A DNA stretch of 64,000 bases from Streptomyces sp. NBC_01460 (GCF_036227405.1 NZ_CP109473.1:992001-1056000); one strand, 5' to 3'; numbered from the stretch's first letter, positions 8,091-17,882 are shown. Made by a program: numbers and translations. Notes: generated from the sequence alone by a model not told the origin.

Positions 8091-9545
8091 GTGAAGCCAC
8101 TGAGATTCGGACCAGCCGCCGCACTCGCTACTCTGACAACGTTGTCTTCCCTTGTCGCAGGGGGGATGGCGTCGCCCCCCGCCGCGGCGGCACCCGCAGC
8201 GGCCGTGTGCAACACGTACTGCGACGCGCGGGATCCGGCGCTGAGCACGAAGGACCGCGTGCCCGTCACCGCCACGGTCTCCTCACGATCGATTGCTCTG
8301 CACGTCGACGACACGGCGGCGATGGGCTGGGCGTCCCTCGACAACGGCGGTACCGGCGACCAGGTCTGGCTGGACCGTTCCATGGACGGCGGCCGGACCT
8401 GGGCGTCGGGAAGCCGCCTCGGCGCCACCGCCGTGCCCTCCGGAGGGCGCGGCTGGCGCACCCAGATGTACAACGTCGACGACTGGAACACCCGGGAAGT
8501 CGGGGCCCTGAGGGCCTGCGGACAGCCGGCCGGCGGGGCCATCGCGTGCACGCCCTGGGCACGCACCACGTGGAACGCCGGCAGCCGGAGCACCGCGGCG
8601 GCGACCGCGCTGATGATGTCGTTCGACCGGAGCAGCAAGCTGTTCGGCGGCGACGGCTGGTGGACCGGCGCCAACGCGCTGACCGCGATCATCGACAACG
8701 CCCGGATCAGCGGCATGGGCAGCTACACCTACGCCATCGCCGAGACCTACGACAAGAACATCAACGCGCAGGGAGGGCAGTTCCGCAACGAGTACCTCGA
8801 CGACACCGGCTGGTGGGGCCTGGCCTGGATCGCCGCGTACGACCGCACCGGCGACCGGCGGTACCTCGACACCGCGCGTGCCGACGCGGACCACATGTGG
8901 GCCAACTGGAACAACACCTGTGGTGGCGGGGTCCGGTGGAACACGAACGGCAACTACAAGAACGCCATCACCAACGAGCTGTTCCTCCAGCTGAGCTCGG
9001 CCCTGCACAACCGCATCGCCGGGGACACGACGTACCTGGACCGGGCGAAGAGCGAATGGAACTGGTTCCGGAACAGCGGCATGATCAACGGTGACCGCAT
9101 GATCAACGACGGTCTCAGCGACGCCTGCGTCAACAACGGACAGACGGCCTGGACCTACAACCAGGGCGTGATCCTCGGGGCTCTGACCGAGTTCCACAAG
9201 GCCACGGGTGACTCGGGCGTCCTGACCACGGCACGCGGACTGGCCGACGCCTCCACGGTCCGGCTCCAGACGGACGGTGTGCTGCGCGAGCCGGGCGAGG
9301 GAGACAGTTGCACCGGGGACGGCCCGAGCTTCAAGGGCGCCTACGTCCGCGGACTCGGCGCGCTCAACCGTCAGCTGTCAGACCGCCCCTACACCCCGGC
9401 CCTCACCCGCTGGGCGAACAGCGCCTACGACCGTGACCGCAACGCCCTCGACCAGTACGGCCCGCACTGGACCGGAGGCAGCGGCACCACCGGCTACGGC
9501 TGCCAGCAGAGCGTTCTCGACCTCCTCAACGCCGCTTCGGGCTGA
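8091..9545 (+). CDS. Secreted glycoside hydrolase family 76 (alpha-1,6-mannanase)
   Basis: A 484-residue exported enzyme with a GTG start. Residues 1-37 form a Sec signal (MKPLRF, hydrophobic core, PAAAAPAAA). A short N-terminal region of about 120 residues precedes the GH76 (alpha/alpha)6 barrel. Diagnostic segments are WWTGANALTAIIDNARISG, the catalytic double aspartate in YLDDTGWWGLAW, and WTYNQGVILGAL. GH76 enzymes cut alpha-1,6-mannan, for example in fungal cell walls, with retention of configuration. A LacI-type palindrome lies upstream and suggests carbohydrate control. The gene is convergent with the kinase gene, with a 20-bp palindrome between them. Together with the pectin esterase and lyase genes it fits a plant- or fungus-degrading soil lifestyle. 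Confidence 0.92.
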   Translation: MKPLRFGPAAALATLTTLSSLVAGGMASPPAAAAPAAAVCNTYCDARDPALSTKDRVPVTATVSSRSIALHVDDTAAMGWASLDNGGTGDQVWLDRSMDGGRTWASGSRLGATAVPSGGRGWRTQMYNVDDWNTREVGALRACGQPAGGAIACTPWARTTWNAGSRSTAAATALMMSFDRSSKLFGGDGWWTGANALTAIIDNARISGMGSYTYAIAETYDKNINAQGGQFRNEYLDDTGWWGLAWIAAYDRTGDRRYLDTARADADHMWANWNNTCGGGVRWNTNGNYKNAITNELFLQLSSALHNRIAGDTTYLDRAKSEWNWFRNSGMINGDRMINDGLSDACVNNGQTAWTYNQGVILGALTEFHKATGDSGVLTTARGLADASTVRLQTDGVLREPGEGDSCTGDGPSFKGAYVRGLGALNRQLSDRPYTPALTRWANSAYDRDRNALDQYGPHWTGGSGTTGYGCQQSVLDLLNAASG

Positions 9546-9578
9546 GGCGTCCCGGACGGGCCCGCGATCCGCACGAGC

Positions 9579-9598
9579 GTCCGCCGCGCGCGGCGGAC
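9579..9598. terminator. 20-bp perfect palindrome between convergent genes
   Basis: GTCCGCCGCG is followed directly by its reverse complement CGCGGCGGAC, in the gap between the convergent mannanase and kinase genes. Its position and stability suit a bidirectional terminator, although the loop must open at the centre of the palindrome. Confidence 0.5.
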
Positions 9599-9699
9599 CA
9601 CGTGTCGGACCGGGCCCGGACGGCGGGCGGCCGCCGGCCGGTCGCCCGCCGGTGCCCCGGCGTCGGGCGAGGAAGCGGCCGGCTCCTTGCCGCCGCCGG

Positions 9700-12012
9700 T
9701 CAGCCCGGCTTCGGCGGATTCTGCGCGTCGAAGGCGAAGAGGGTGTTCTTGTCGGCGGCCACGATGACCGCACGCCCCGCCACGACCACGCGCGGGCTGG
9801 CGCCCTGCTCGCCCGTCAGGCCGTCGGCCTGCGGGTCCGTCGTCCACAGTCGCGTGCCGTCCTTCGGCGACAGGGCGACCACGCGGCCGGTGGCCGAGCT
9901 GAAGTACAGCGTGCCGGCCCCCTCGACGGGACCCGACGCGCCTTCCACACTTGTCTGCCGTGACCACTTCTTCTCGCCGGTCGCGGAGTCGATCGCGGTG
10001 ACGAGACCGGTCTGCCCGCTCACGTAGACGGTGCCGTCCGCCATGCCGGGAGTGCCCTCGTACGTCGTGGCGAGACGGGAGTACGTGACCTTCCGTGAGG
10101 CGGGGTCGACCCGCGCCACCCCGTCGTAGCCGGCCAGTGCCGGTCCCTCCAGGTGTTCCTGCAGGAGGACGAGTTCACCGTCGGCGACGCCCATCGGCAC
10201 GGCGGGGCCGTCGACCTCGATGGGCCTGCCCAGCGTCCCCGAGGCGCGGTCCATGGTGTGCAGGGTGGGGTGGCGCACCTCCAGGGCATCCACCTCCGCC
10301 CGCGTCGCGCACATCGCGAGGAGCTGGGAGCCCATCGGGACGGGAGCGCACTGCGACCCCTCGGGGAACGACGTCGTCCAGGTCACCTCGCCGCTGTGCG
10401 CGTCCCGGGCCTCGAAGCGGGAGTTGGAGGCGTCGACCGTCACGACGGCGGAGCCGACCACGAGGGCGTCCTGCGTCCGGCCCGTGACGGCTGTCGACTG
10501 CGCGCCGGAGGGCACGGACCACAGCTCGCGGCCGCTGTTCGCGTCGAGGGCCACCACCTCGGTGGGCGGGTCCTGCGGAGCGTCCTCGGCGGCGAACCGG
10601 TACCCGAGCACCGTGTCGTCGGTGGCGCCCACCATGTGCATGCCCTGGACGGGTACGCCCGGGCTCTTCGCCGTCCACACCCGCGAGCCGTCCTGGGCCC
10701 TGATCCTGGTCGCGACAGCACCACCGCCCCCGCAGAACAGCGCGTCCCCTCGCGCCACGCACCGCAGCTCGTCGGTGATGTCGGCGTGGCCGCCCGGCAC
10801 GGTCCCCCGCCACGGTGCGAAGCCGTCCGGGAGCGCGGCGCCCGGCGCCGCGACGCTGTCATCCTTGCCGCCACCGCTGTTCTCCCCGATGCCGCCCGCC
10901 TTCAGGGCGGCGGCTCCCCCGCCGATCGCCGCCACCGCGACCGCGGCCGCGAGCACAGGACGCCATCGGCGGCGCAGACGACGGCCGACGGGGGTCCCGC
11001 CGCTTCCGGCACCGGGGCCGGCCGGGGCGTCGGTGCTCCCCGCACCAGGACCGACCGGTGCGCCGACCGCTTCCTCGGCAGGGACGTCGACCGGGGCGGC
11101 CGCCGGGGCGTTCGGTGCCGGCGTGGCCGGCGTCGCGAGGTGATGCTGGGTGATCATGTCGCGGGTCCGGCCCGCGCCGGCAGCGTCCCCGTCCGTGCCA
11201 CCGAGATCGGTCGGCAGGTCCCGCAGCAGCACCAGGAGTTCGTCCGCCGAGGGGCGCCCCTCGGGGTCCTTGTCCAGACACGACTCGACGACCGCGCGCA
11301 ACGCCGCCGGTACGGCGCCCAGCGACGGCTCCTCGTGCACCACCTGATACGCCGTCATGTACGGACTGTCCGCGTCGAAGGGCCCGCGGCCCGTGGCCGA
11401 GTACACCAGCAGCGTCCCCAGCGAGAACACGTCGGACCGCGGCCCCACACCACGCGGCGCCTGCAGCTGCTCCGGCGACATGAAGGGCGGCGTACCGATG
11501 ACCCGTCCGGTCATCGTCAGCGTCTGCTGGTCGACGGCGCGCGAGATGCCGAAGTCGATGACGCGCGGCCCCTCGGGAGAGAGCACGACGTTCGACGGCT
11601 TGAGGTCACGGTGGACGACCCCTACCCGGTGGATGTCACGCAGGGCCTCCGCCAGCCCGATGGCGAGCCTTCTGAGCTCCGCTCCGTCCAGCGGCCCCTT
11701 CGCGGCGATGCGCTGGGCGAGCGTCTGCCCCTCGATGTAGGTCGTCGCCATCCACGGCTGTTCGGCCTCGGGTGCGGCGTCGACCACGGCGGCGGTGAAC
11801 GCGCCGCTCACCCGCCTCGCCGCCGCCACCTCCTGCCGGAAACGGATGCGGAATTCGTCGTCCCCCGCGAACTGCTGGTGGATCAGCTTGATCGCGACAG
11901 GCCGCCCCGAGCTCGTACGGGCCAGGAAGACCGTGCCCATGCCGCCCGATCCGAGCCGCGCCTCGAGCGGATAGCCGCCGATCTCGGCCGGGTCACCTCC
12001 GCGCAGCGACAC
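9700..12012 (-). CDS. Receptor-like Ser/Thr protein kinase with extracellular PQQ propeller
   Basis: 770 residues. Residues about 10-270 form a Hanks-type kinase: glycine loop LGSGGMGTVF, AIKLI lysine, catalytic HRDLKPSN, DFG in VIDFGISRAVD, and GTPPFMSPEQ. A Pro/Ala-rich juxtamembrane stretch (GPGAGSTDAPAGPGAG and similar) leads to one transmembrane helix (PVLAAAVAVAAIGGGAAAL, near 350-370). About 400 outer residues contain PQQ-type beta-propeller blades (DANSGRELW, DAHSGEVTW, DSATGEKKW, SPKDGTRLW). The kinase side is cytosolic and the propeller senses outside, the usual layout of actinobacterial PknB/AfsK-like kinases. The GTG at 12012 has a GGGAGGGCGGG RBS. The stimulus and substrates are unknown; related AfsK influences antibiotic production. 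Confidence 0.93.
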   Translation of the reverse strand: MSLRGGDPAEIGGYPLEARLGSGGMGTVFLARTSSGRPVAIKLIHQQFAGDDEFRIRFRQEVAAARRVSGAFTAAVVDAAPEAEQPWMATTYIEGQTLAQRIAAKGPLDGAELRRLAIGLAEALRDIHRVGVVHRDLKPSNVVLSPEGPRVIDFGISRAVDQQTLTMTGRVIGTPPFMSPEQLQAPRGVGPRSDVFSLGTLLVYSATGRGPFDADSPYMTAYQVVHEEPSLGAVPAALRAVVESCLDKDPEGRPSADELLVLLRDLPTDLGGTDGDAAGAGRTRDMITQHHLATPATPAPNAPAAAPVDVPAEEAVGAPVGPGAGSTDAPAGPGAGSGGTPVGRRLRRRWRPVLAAAVAVAAIGGGAAALKAGGIGENSGGGKDDSVAAPGAALPDGFAPWRGTVPGGHADITDELRCVARGDALFCGGGGAVATRIRAQDGSRVWTAKSPGVPVQGMHMVGATDDTVLGYRFAAEDAPQDPPTEVVALDANSGRELWSVPSGAQSTAVTGRTQDALVVGSAVVTVDASNSRFEARDAHSGEVTWTTSFPEGSQCAPVPMGSQLLAMCATRAEVDALEVRHPTLHTMDRASGTLGRPIEVDGPAVPMGVADGELVLLQEHLEGPALAGYDGVARVDPASRKVTYSRLATTYEGTPGMADGTVYVSGQTGLVTAIDSATGEKKWSRQTSVEGASGPVEGAGTLYFSSATGRVVALSPKDGTRLWTTDPQADGLTGEQGASPRVVVAGRAVIVAADKNTLFAFDAQNPPKPG

Positions 12013-12224
12013 TCTTCCCGCCCTCCCGTCCCCCGTGCACCACTCTCACCACGGGCCCGCGTACCTGTCCTGCACACAAACTAGCCGCAGGGCAGTGCGG
12101 CGGAGCGAAGCGGGTGACGAACGGGGGACGCGGGACGGCCTGCCGACCGCGCTCGGCAGGGGCTCGGTCGCGGCGACGCCGGTGAGAACGGCTGAACCGG
12201 TGAGGGCGCCGTGCGGCCCCTGCG

Positions 12225-12728
12225 TCACGGCAACGAGCGTGTGAGCCATGCCACTTCGCCGTTCTCCTCCGTGGAGACGTGATCCCGCTCGAACCCGAGC
12301 TTCTCGAGGACTCGGAGAGACGGGGTGTTCCACGTGCCGACGGTCGCCCATAGCCTCTTCCGCCCTGTCGCGGCAGCGGCGTCGAGCACCGCCCTCGCCG
12401 CCTCGGTGGCGTATCCGCACCCGTGCACGCGGCGGAACAGCTCGTACGCGATCTCCGGCTCCTCCACGGTGGAACGGCCGATGATCAACCCGCAGTAGCC
12501 GATGAAGTCGCCTTCGTCACGCCGCTGGATGGGCAGGAGGGCGAACCGCGTCGTCTCCGTCTCGGTGAGCAGCTTCGCGATGGCCGTGCGGGTGCGGTCG
12601 ACCGTGGGCGTCTCCTTGCCGCGTTCGGAGAGGAGTGCGCGGAACTCGGCGGCATCCGACTCGTCCCACGGCCGCAGTACCAGCCGCTCGGTCCCGAGGT
12701 GGAAGGGCATCGTCTCGTAAGGGGGCAT
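12225..12728 (-). CDS. GNAT family N-acetyltransferase (RimJ/RimL-like)
   Basis: From the ATG at 12728 this is a 167-residue single-domain acetyltransferase; an ATG at 12710 is also possible, and upstream sequence in frame does not resemble the family. It opens with LGTERLVLRPWDESDAAEFRALL, the acetyltransf_3 pattern. It includes FIGYCGLIIG and EIAYELFRRVHGCGYATEAARAVLDAA (the acetyl-CoA-binding loop region) and ends LRVLEKLGFER. Such proteins acetylate N-termini of ribosomal proteins or small amines. It stands alone, and the substrate is unknown. Confidence 0.85.
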   Translation of the reverse strand: MPPYETMPFHLGTERLVLRPWDESDAAEFRALLSERGKETPTVDRTRTAIAKLLTETETTRFALLPIQRRDEGDFIGYCGLIIGRSTVEEPEIAYELFRRVHGCGYATEAARAVLDAAAATGRKRLWATVGTWNTPSLRVLEKLGFERDHVSTEENGEVAWLTRSLP

Positions 12729-13079
12729 GGGCCCACTCTGCCGCCTCGACGCGGCGGGGCCCCAGCCATGCGCAGAACGGCTCGGCACGCCCGCCGTCGC
12801 CGACCGGGCAGGCGGCACGGACACGCCGCGCGGCGAGTCGCGTCAGGATGAGCGCCATGTCCGGATCAACGTGGTGCGAGCGACCGCAGGACGCTCCTCC
12901 CCCGTATTTCCTGCCCACTGGACGCGGTCATAATCCACGATGCGGCTCGACGGTGTGATGTGCGCCTTGACGTGCGCTTTCGCGTGTCTGCCCTCGACGA
13001 ATCGCCGGGCAGGAAGGACGTTCCGGGTGAGGTCGGCGAAACCCGGGGAATAAGTGGCGACAGATGATGGGAGGTTGCC
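12729..13079. other. Intergenic gap (351 bp)
   Basis: This divergent gap lies between the GNAT and SpoIIE-phosphatase genes. I see no supported gene, RNA or strong hairpin. It must contain promoters for both flanking genes. A GGGAGGTTGCC RBS directly precedes the phosphatase start. Confidence 0.5.
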
Positions 13080-14267
13080 ATGGATGGCAGAGATCTGGAA
13101 CTCGGCGAGCTTCTGGCCGCCGCGGAGTCCGCGCCGCCCGGGGAGTCCGTCGGCGTGATCGCGCACGACCTGCGCAAGCGCTTCGGAGCGGAGAGTGTGT
13201 CGTTCCTGTTCGTCGACCTCATGGGAGAGCGACTGCTGCGCCTGACCGCACCCGTCGAGGGTGACGTGGCCGACCCCGCGGAGCAGATCGCCTTGCAGGG
13301 CAGCGTCTACGACACGGTGCTCCGCAGCCAGCGCCAGTACGTGGAGCCGGACGGTCAGGGCGGCAGCCGCGTGATCTCACCGGTGAGCAATCGCGGCGAC
13401 TGCATCGGTGTGCTGGAGGTGACCCTGCAGTACGCCGACGACACCGTCCTCGGGCAGATCAAGGACGCGGCGCACGCACTGGCCTACATCATCGTGACGG
13501 ACCGCCGCTTCACCGACCTGTACCACGCAGGCCGGCGCACCACGCGGACCAGCCTGGCCGCCGAGGTCCAGCACCAGCTGCTCCCCTCGTCGTCCTGCTG
13601 CGAGGCTCCCCAGTTCACCCTCGCCGCCGGCCTGATCCCGGCGGACGACATCGGCGGGGACACCTACGACTACACCCTCGATCGGAACACGCTGCACCTG
13701 TCCATCACCGATGCCATGGGCCACGACACCGAGTCCGCCCTGCTGGCCACGTTGGTCACGGCCGCGTTGCGTGGCGCCCGACGCACGGGCTGCGACGCCC
13801 TGCGCCAGGCCGACCGCGCCCACGAGGCCCTGCTGAGCCACAGCCGTGGGCTGGTCACCGGACAGTTGCTGTGCATCCGTCTGGACACGGGCATGTGCGA
13901 ACTGGTCAACGCGGGGCACCCCTGGCCTCTGCGCCTGCGGGAGGGTGCCACGGAGGCCGAGGAGGTCCAGCTCGCCGTCAACCTGCCGTTCGGCGTCGCC
14001 GCACCCACCTCCTACCGGCTCCAGGAGCTGCAGTTGAACCCGGGCGACCGTCTGGTCCTGCTCACCGACGGCATGCAGGAACGCGGTGCCTCGGCCGTCG
14101 ACCTGGCCGCTCTCGTGGGCGAGACCCGCGCCTCGCACCCCAGGGAGGCCGTACGCGCCCTGACCACGGCGGTGCTGGAAGCCTGCCGCGGCAACCTCAA
14201 GGACGACGCCACCGTCGTCATACTGGACTGGCACGGCACCGAGGGGCCCGCTCCACTCGGTGCGTAG
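13080..14267 (+). CDS. PP2C/SpoIIE serine phosphatase with N-terminal GAF-like domain
   Basis: 395 residues. The N-terminal 150 residues resemble a GAF sensor (GVIAHDLRKRFGAESVSFLFVD ... VISPVSNRGDCIGVLEV). The C-terminal SpoIIE/PP2C phosphatase begins near 165 with LAAEVQHQLLPSSS. Its metal-binding aspartates lie in IPADDIGGDTYDY, SITDAMGHD and LVLLTDGMQERG, ending in DDATVVILDW. These proteins dephosphorylate anti-sigma-factor antagonists in partner-switching cascades and are abundant in Streptomyces. The RsbW-like kinase gene at 26.6 kb could belong to such a network, but it is not adjacent and the pairing is unproven. The ATG has a clear GGGAGG RBS. Confidence 0.9.
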   Translation: MDGRDLELGELLAAAESAPPGESVGVIAHDLRKRFGAESVSFLFVDLMGERLLRLTAPVEGDVADPAEQIALQGSVYDTVLRSQRQYVEPDGQGGSRVISPVSNRGDCIGVLEVTLQYADDTVLGQIKDAAHALAYIIVTDRRFTDLYHAGRRTTRTSLAAEVQHQLLPSSSCCEAPQFTLAAGLIPADDIGGDTYDYTLDRNTLHLSITDAMGHDTESALLATLVTAALRGARRTGCDALRQADRAHEALLSHSRGLVTGQLLCIRLDTGMCELVNAGHPWPLRLREGATEAEEVQLAVNLPFGVAAPTSYRLQELQLNPGDRLVLLTDGMQERGASAVDLAALVGETRASHPREAVRALTTAVLEACRGNLKDDATVVILDWHGTEGPAPLGA

Positions 14268-14471
14268 ACACTGCACGGTGGTCTCCTGCGCCTGCGTCCG
14301 TCCAGCAGGCCGAGCACGACCGGCATCGGGCGCAGGGGGCGTCGGCGTCGTAGGGCGCGGCCGCACCCGTGCTCCACGTCGTGCGCCCCGTCGCCCGGTC
14401 ACGGCAACCTTTTCCGTCCCGGCTGCCACTGGACTCCGACGATTCTCCAACGACTCTGCAGAGAAGGTCGG

Positions 14472-15326
14472 ATGAGCCCTACAGCCATGGCCGGTGGCAG
14501 CCGCAGACGCTTCCTCCTCGGCGCCGCCGGCGCGTTGGGTGCCGGAGTCGCGGGCGCCCTGGGCGTTCCCCGTTCCGCATCCGCCGCCGCCCCTTCCGCA
14601 TCCGCCGCCCCCGGAGGAAGGGGTGCGGCGGCGACCGGCACCGTGTACATCGCGAGTGACTCCACCGCGCAGACGTACAGCTCGGGCTACTACCCGCAGG
14701 CCGGATGGGGGCAGAAGCTGTCCTCGTACTTCACCTCGAACGTCACGGTCACCAACCGCGCCATCGGCGGGCGCAGTTCGCGGTCGTTCATCGAGCAGGG
14801 ACGTCTGGCCGCGATCCACGACGTGATCAAGCCCGGTGACTACCTCTTCGTGCAGTTCGGACACAACGACGCGACCGTGGGCAATGCCGAGCGGTACACA
14901 CCGCCCGCCGACTACAAGGAGTACCTGCGCAACGACTACATCCGCGCGACCCGGGCCCTGGGCGCGACACCGGTCGTGGTGACGCCCGTGTCGCGGCGCT
15001 CCTTCAACGCCTCCACCGGGAAGTTCAACGTCTCCTTCCCCGCCTACGTGGACGCTGCGAAAGCCGTGGCGCAGGAGGAGGGTGCGGCACTCGTCGACCT
15101 CGCGGCGGCCAGCCGGGCCTACCTCGACGGGCTGGGGGTGGAGGCGTCCAAGGCGATCTTTCTGTGGCTGAGCGCCGGGCAGTACCCGAACTTCCCCGAC
15201 GGCGTCCAGGACAACACCCACTTCCAGGAGCGGGGCGCCGTCGAGATGGCGCGCCTCGTCTCCCGTTCGGTGGCGGGGCTGGGCCTGCCGCTCTCGGGTG
15301 AGGTGGTGCCCACGGCCGCCGGATGA
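14472..15326 (+). CDS. Tat-exported rhamnogalacturonan acetylesterase (SGNH hydrolase)
   Basis: 284 residues. Residues 1-40 carry a Tat signal (GSRRRFLLGAAGALGAG). The mature enzyme has the four SGNH blocks of the RGAE group: IASDSTAQTY with the nucleophilic serine, the GRSSRSF glycine block, FGHND with the asparagine, and DNTHFQERGA with the Asp-His pair. It removes acetyl groups from rhamnogalacturonan in pectin outside the cell. No pectin lyase adjoins it. A strong 13-bp hairpin follows the stop. The ATG at 14472 is preceded by AGAGAAGG; an ATG five codons later is possible. Confidence 0.92.
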   Translation: MSPTAMAGGSRRRFLLGAAGALGAGVAGALGVPRSASAAAPSASAAPGGRGAAATGTVYIASDSTAQTYSSGYYPQAGWGQKLSSYFTSNVTVTNRAIGGRSSRSFIEQGRLAAIHDVIKPGDYLFVQFGHNDATVGNAERYTPPADYKEYLRNDYIRATRALGATPVVVTPVSRRSFNASTGKFNVSFPAYVDAAKAVAQEEGAALVDLAAASRAYLDGLGVEASKAIFLWLSAGQYPNFPDGVQDNTHFQERGAVEMARLVSRSVAGLGLPLSGEVVPTAAG

Positions 15327-15404
15327 GGAGGCGCGCGGTACGGGTACGCCCGAGCCGGTGCCGATACGGCCGCGGCGGTACGGGCACGCCCGTGCCGGCA
15401 CGCG

Positions 15405-15436
15405 TCCGGAGCGCCTCGTCGTGGAGGCGCTCCGGA
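15405..15436. terminator. 13-bp hairpin between convergent genes
   Basis: TCCGGAGCGCCTC pairs perfectly with GAGGCGCTCCGGA around a 6-base loop. It lies between the acetylesterase gene and the convergent DUF2207-like gene, and is one of the strongest hairpins in the window. Probably a bidirectional terminator. Confidence 0.75.
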
Positions 15437-15448
15437 GCGTCCGTTCCC

Positions 15449-17017
15449 TCAGGACGCTTCCTGCTTGGCGGCCTTCGCCGCCCGGTCGCCTTCCGGGCTC
15501 GCGGCACGCACCAGCTCCGCGGAGCGGATGGTGCGCGTACCTCGCGAGACCCTCAGCCGCACCTGGGCGCCGGTCGCGATGCCCTGCGACGCCGCGGGCA
15601 GCGCCCAGGCGGTGGTCACGTCCGTGTCTCCCTCGTCCAGGGCCAGGAACCGCGCCGCCCTCCTGCCCTTGCGCGACTCCATCCGCAGCACCTCACCGGT
15701 GACCGTGTCGGGCTCCCGCCGTTCCAGACAGGCGAGTGCCAGGAAGTACACCGCCACCGCGCCGAAGACCGTGATCACCGCCCACTCGGCGGCCACAGGG
15801 CCCTCGTGGACCGCCGTGTCCCTGAACCATCCGTGGCTGCCGGGCGCGAAGTTCCCGGGCATCATCGCCAGGAACGCGACGAACAGGGTCCACCGGCGGA
15901 ACATGTCTGCCACCACGAGGGCCAGCAGCGCCACGCCCACCCAGACGGCGCTGAGCACCACCCCCGGCCTGCGCAGCGAGCCCTCGTCGACCGCGACCAC
16001 CCAGTCGGGCTGCCTCAGCACGGCGAAGGCGCAGAAGCCCACCGCGACGACGGCCGCCGCGGTCGCCAGATGCAGCAGCCGGTACGTCGAGCCACCGAAG
16101 CCGGGGCGCAGCCGTGGATAGCGGATCCTCACCGGGCGCCAGGTCCCTCCGTACGAGGACCAGACGCGTCGCCGGTCTCCGGAGTCGAAGCCGAGGAGCC
16201 GGCTGGTCAGGCTGGTGACGCCGAGCGCGGTCCCGTACGAGAGATAGCGGTCCCACACCGTCACGGCTGCGGGGGGCAGCTGGGCGAAGTCCTCGTGAGC
16301 CGTCAGCCAGGCGCGTAGTCCGGCCCAGTGCCCGGCGCGTTCGAGGCCCTTCGGCGTCGCCCGCTCGCCGAGCGATCTGGCGAGCAGGAAGGCCAGCGCG
16401 ACCCCCGGGGCCACACCGACGGCGGCCGCGGCGCGCACGCCGTGCTCTCCCATGACCGCGGCCACGGCGAACAGCGCGCCGGGCACGAAGGCACCGATCA
16501 GCAGGGCGCTGCCGAGCAACGGCGCGAACCGGTACCGGGACAGGCCGCGCAGCCGGGCCTCGGCGATGATCTCCTGGCGCAGCGCCGTGTTCCACGCGGC
16601 GGCGCGCTTGTCGTCGCGGAAGGCGATCGCGCCGATGGGCGCTCCGCCGTTCGCCGCGCGCGCGAGGACGCGCTCCAGCACCCGCTGCTCATGCGGCAGG
16701 AGCAGTGGTGCCGACCGGCCGGCCTCGGTGACGTGCACGGTACTGCGGGCCGGGTCGTCGCCCGGCTGCCGCAGCTCGACCAGTCCGCGGGCCGCGAGGT
16801 CCAGCAGGGTGGCCGCGGCGGCGTGCTCCACACCACGCCAGCGGTTGCCGAGCAGGCTGACCACGGCCGGTGTTTCGGGTTCGTCCCCGAACTCCTGGGT
16901 CGCGGGCCCCGGCGTGACCACGCCGTTCCGGGTGGCGGCCAGGGCGAGCCCGAAGACGACGAGCCAGAGCACGATCAGGCCGGCGCCACCCCAGTAGAGC
17001 TGTTCGATGAGCGTCAC
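15449..17017 (-). CDS. Membrane protein resembling the DUF2207 family, partner of LemA
   Basis: 522 residues with a GTG start that overlaps the LemA stop by four bases (GTGA), so the two are co-translated. A first membrane helix (GLIVLWLVVFGLALA) is followed by a winged-helix-like stretch (PAVVSLLGNRWRGVEHAAAATLLDLAARGLVELR) typical of the C-terminal part of DUF2207 proteins. Two helix pairs (around 190-230) and a cluster of further hydrophobic segments follow. It lacks the usual N-terminal extracytoplasmic DUF2207 domain, so it is a shortened member. LemA-DUF2207 pairs are common in bacteria, and their function is unknown. The C-terminal 80 residues are soluble and basic. Confidence 0.7.
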   Translation of the reverse strand: MTLIEQLYWGGAGLIVLWLVVFGLALAATRNGVVTPGPATQEFGDEPETPAVVSLLGNRWRGVEHAAAATLLDLAARGLVELRQPGDDPARSTVHVTEAGRSAPLLLPHEQRVLERVLARAANGGAPIGAIAFRDDKRAAAWNTALRQEIIAEARLRGLSRYRFAPLLGSALLIGAFVPGALFAVAAVMGEHGVRAAAAVGVAPGVALAFLLARSLGERATPKGLERAGHWAGLRAWLTAHEDFAQLPPAAVTVWDRYLSYGTALGVTSLTSRLLGFDSGDRRRVWSSYGGTWRPVRIRYPRLRPGFGGSTYRLLHLATAAAVVAVGFCAFAVLRQPDWVVAVDEGSLRRPGVVLSAVWVGVALLALVVADMFRRWTLFVAFLAMMPGNFAPGSHGWFRDTAVHEGPVAAEWAVITVFGAVAVYFLALACLERREPDTVTGEVLRMESRKGRRAARFLALDEGDTDVTTAWALPAASQGIATGAQVRLRVSRGTRTIRSAELVRAASPEGDRAAKAAKQEAS

Positions 17018-17580
17018 GCGAACCTCACCTGGACGGCGTCCTGCGCCGCTCCGGGAGCCTCGAAGTACTCCCGCCGCTCATGCGCGCCGCCCAGTCCCGC
17101 CACGATGTTCCCCGGGAAGCTCTCGAGGGCGGTGTGGTAGCTCTGCACGGCGCTGTTGTAGAACTGCCGCGCGTACGCGATCTTGTCCTCCGCCGACCTC
17201 AACTCGACCTGCACCGTACTGAAGTGCTGATCCGCCTTGAGCTCCGGATAGCTCTCCCCGAGCGCGAACAGCTTCCCCAGCGTCGCGGTGAGCGCGTCCT
17301 CGGCGGCGGCCCGGTCCGTCGCGCCGAGCCCACCGCCCATGGCCTCTCCGCGCGCGGCGGTGACCGCTTCGAAGGTGCCGCGCTCATGGGCGGCATAGCC
17401 GCGCGCCCCCTCGACGAGATTCGGGATCAGCTCGTGGCGTCGCTTCAACTGCACATCGATCTGCGCCCACGAAGCCTGCGTCTGATTCCGCAGCCGGACG
17501 AGCCGGTTGTAGGTCCGGACGACCCACCATCCGCACACAACGACACATACCGCAAAAATCGCACCCACAATGACACCCAC
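17014..17580 (-). CDS. LemA family protein
   Basis: From the GTG at 17580 the protein has 188 residues, the family norm. It has one N-terminal membrane helix (VGVIVGAIFAVCVVVCGWWVV), then the LemA helical bundle with signature segments YNRLVRLRNQTQASWAQIDVQLKRRHELIPNLVE and YPELKADQHF. It is probably a membrane-anchored helical bundle facing the cytosol. The open frame continues to 17946, but that extension has no family match, and a GGGGGC RBS precedes 17580; an ATG at 17652 is an alternative. It overlaps the following membrane-protein gene by four bases, forming a two-gene operon. Confidence 0.88.
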   Translation of the reverse strand: MGVIVGAIFAVCVVVCGWWVVRTYNRLVRLRNQTQASWAQIDVQLKRRHELIPNLVEGARGYAAHERGTFEAVTAARGEAMGGGLGATDRAAAEDALTATLGKLFALGESYPELKADQHFSTVQVELRSAEDKIAYARQFYNSAVQSYHTALESFPGNIVAGLGGAHERREYFEAPGAAQDAVQVRFA

Positions 17581-17882
17581 GGTGTCGCCCCCAAAGGCCC
17601 TGAAGATCCGACCCCCCTGGCCGATCGTCGCGATCTTATGCGGGGCTGTCATGCTCCGCACAGCGGGGGCGTTCTCGACATGGCTGGCGGTGGCCGCGTT
17701 CGGTCGCGCGCACGGTCCTGCCGTCTCAGCGGCCTGAATCCGCGGCCTCCGACCCCGCCCGGACTGCGATCCGTGCAGGTTGCGGCTCCGGGCCCGTCGA
17801 TGGCCGGAGTACGGCCGCGGTGACGTCGGTCCGCTGACGTATCCTTCCGGCCACCGCACGCTGACTCGGAGGACCAAGAGAA

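Noticed and set aside
13377..15401. Minus-strand open frame of 674 codons
   Set aside because: Antisense to the SpoIIE phosphatase and acetylesterase genes, both supported by motifs, RBS and signal peptide.
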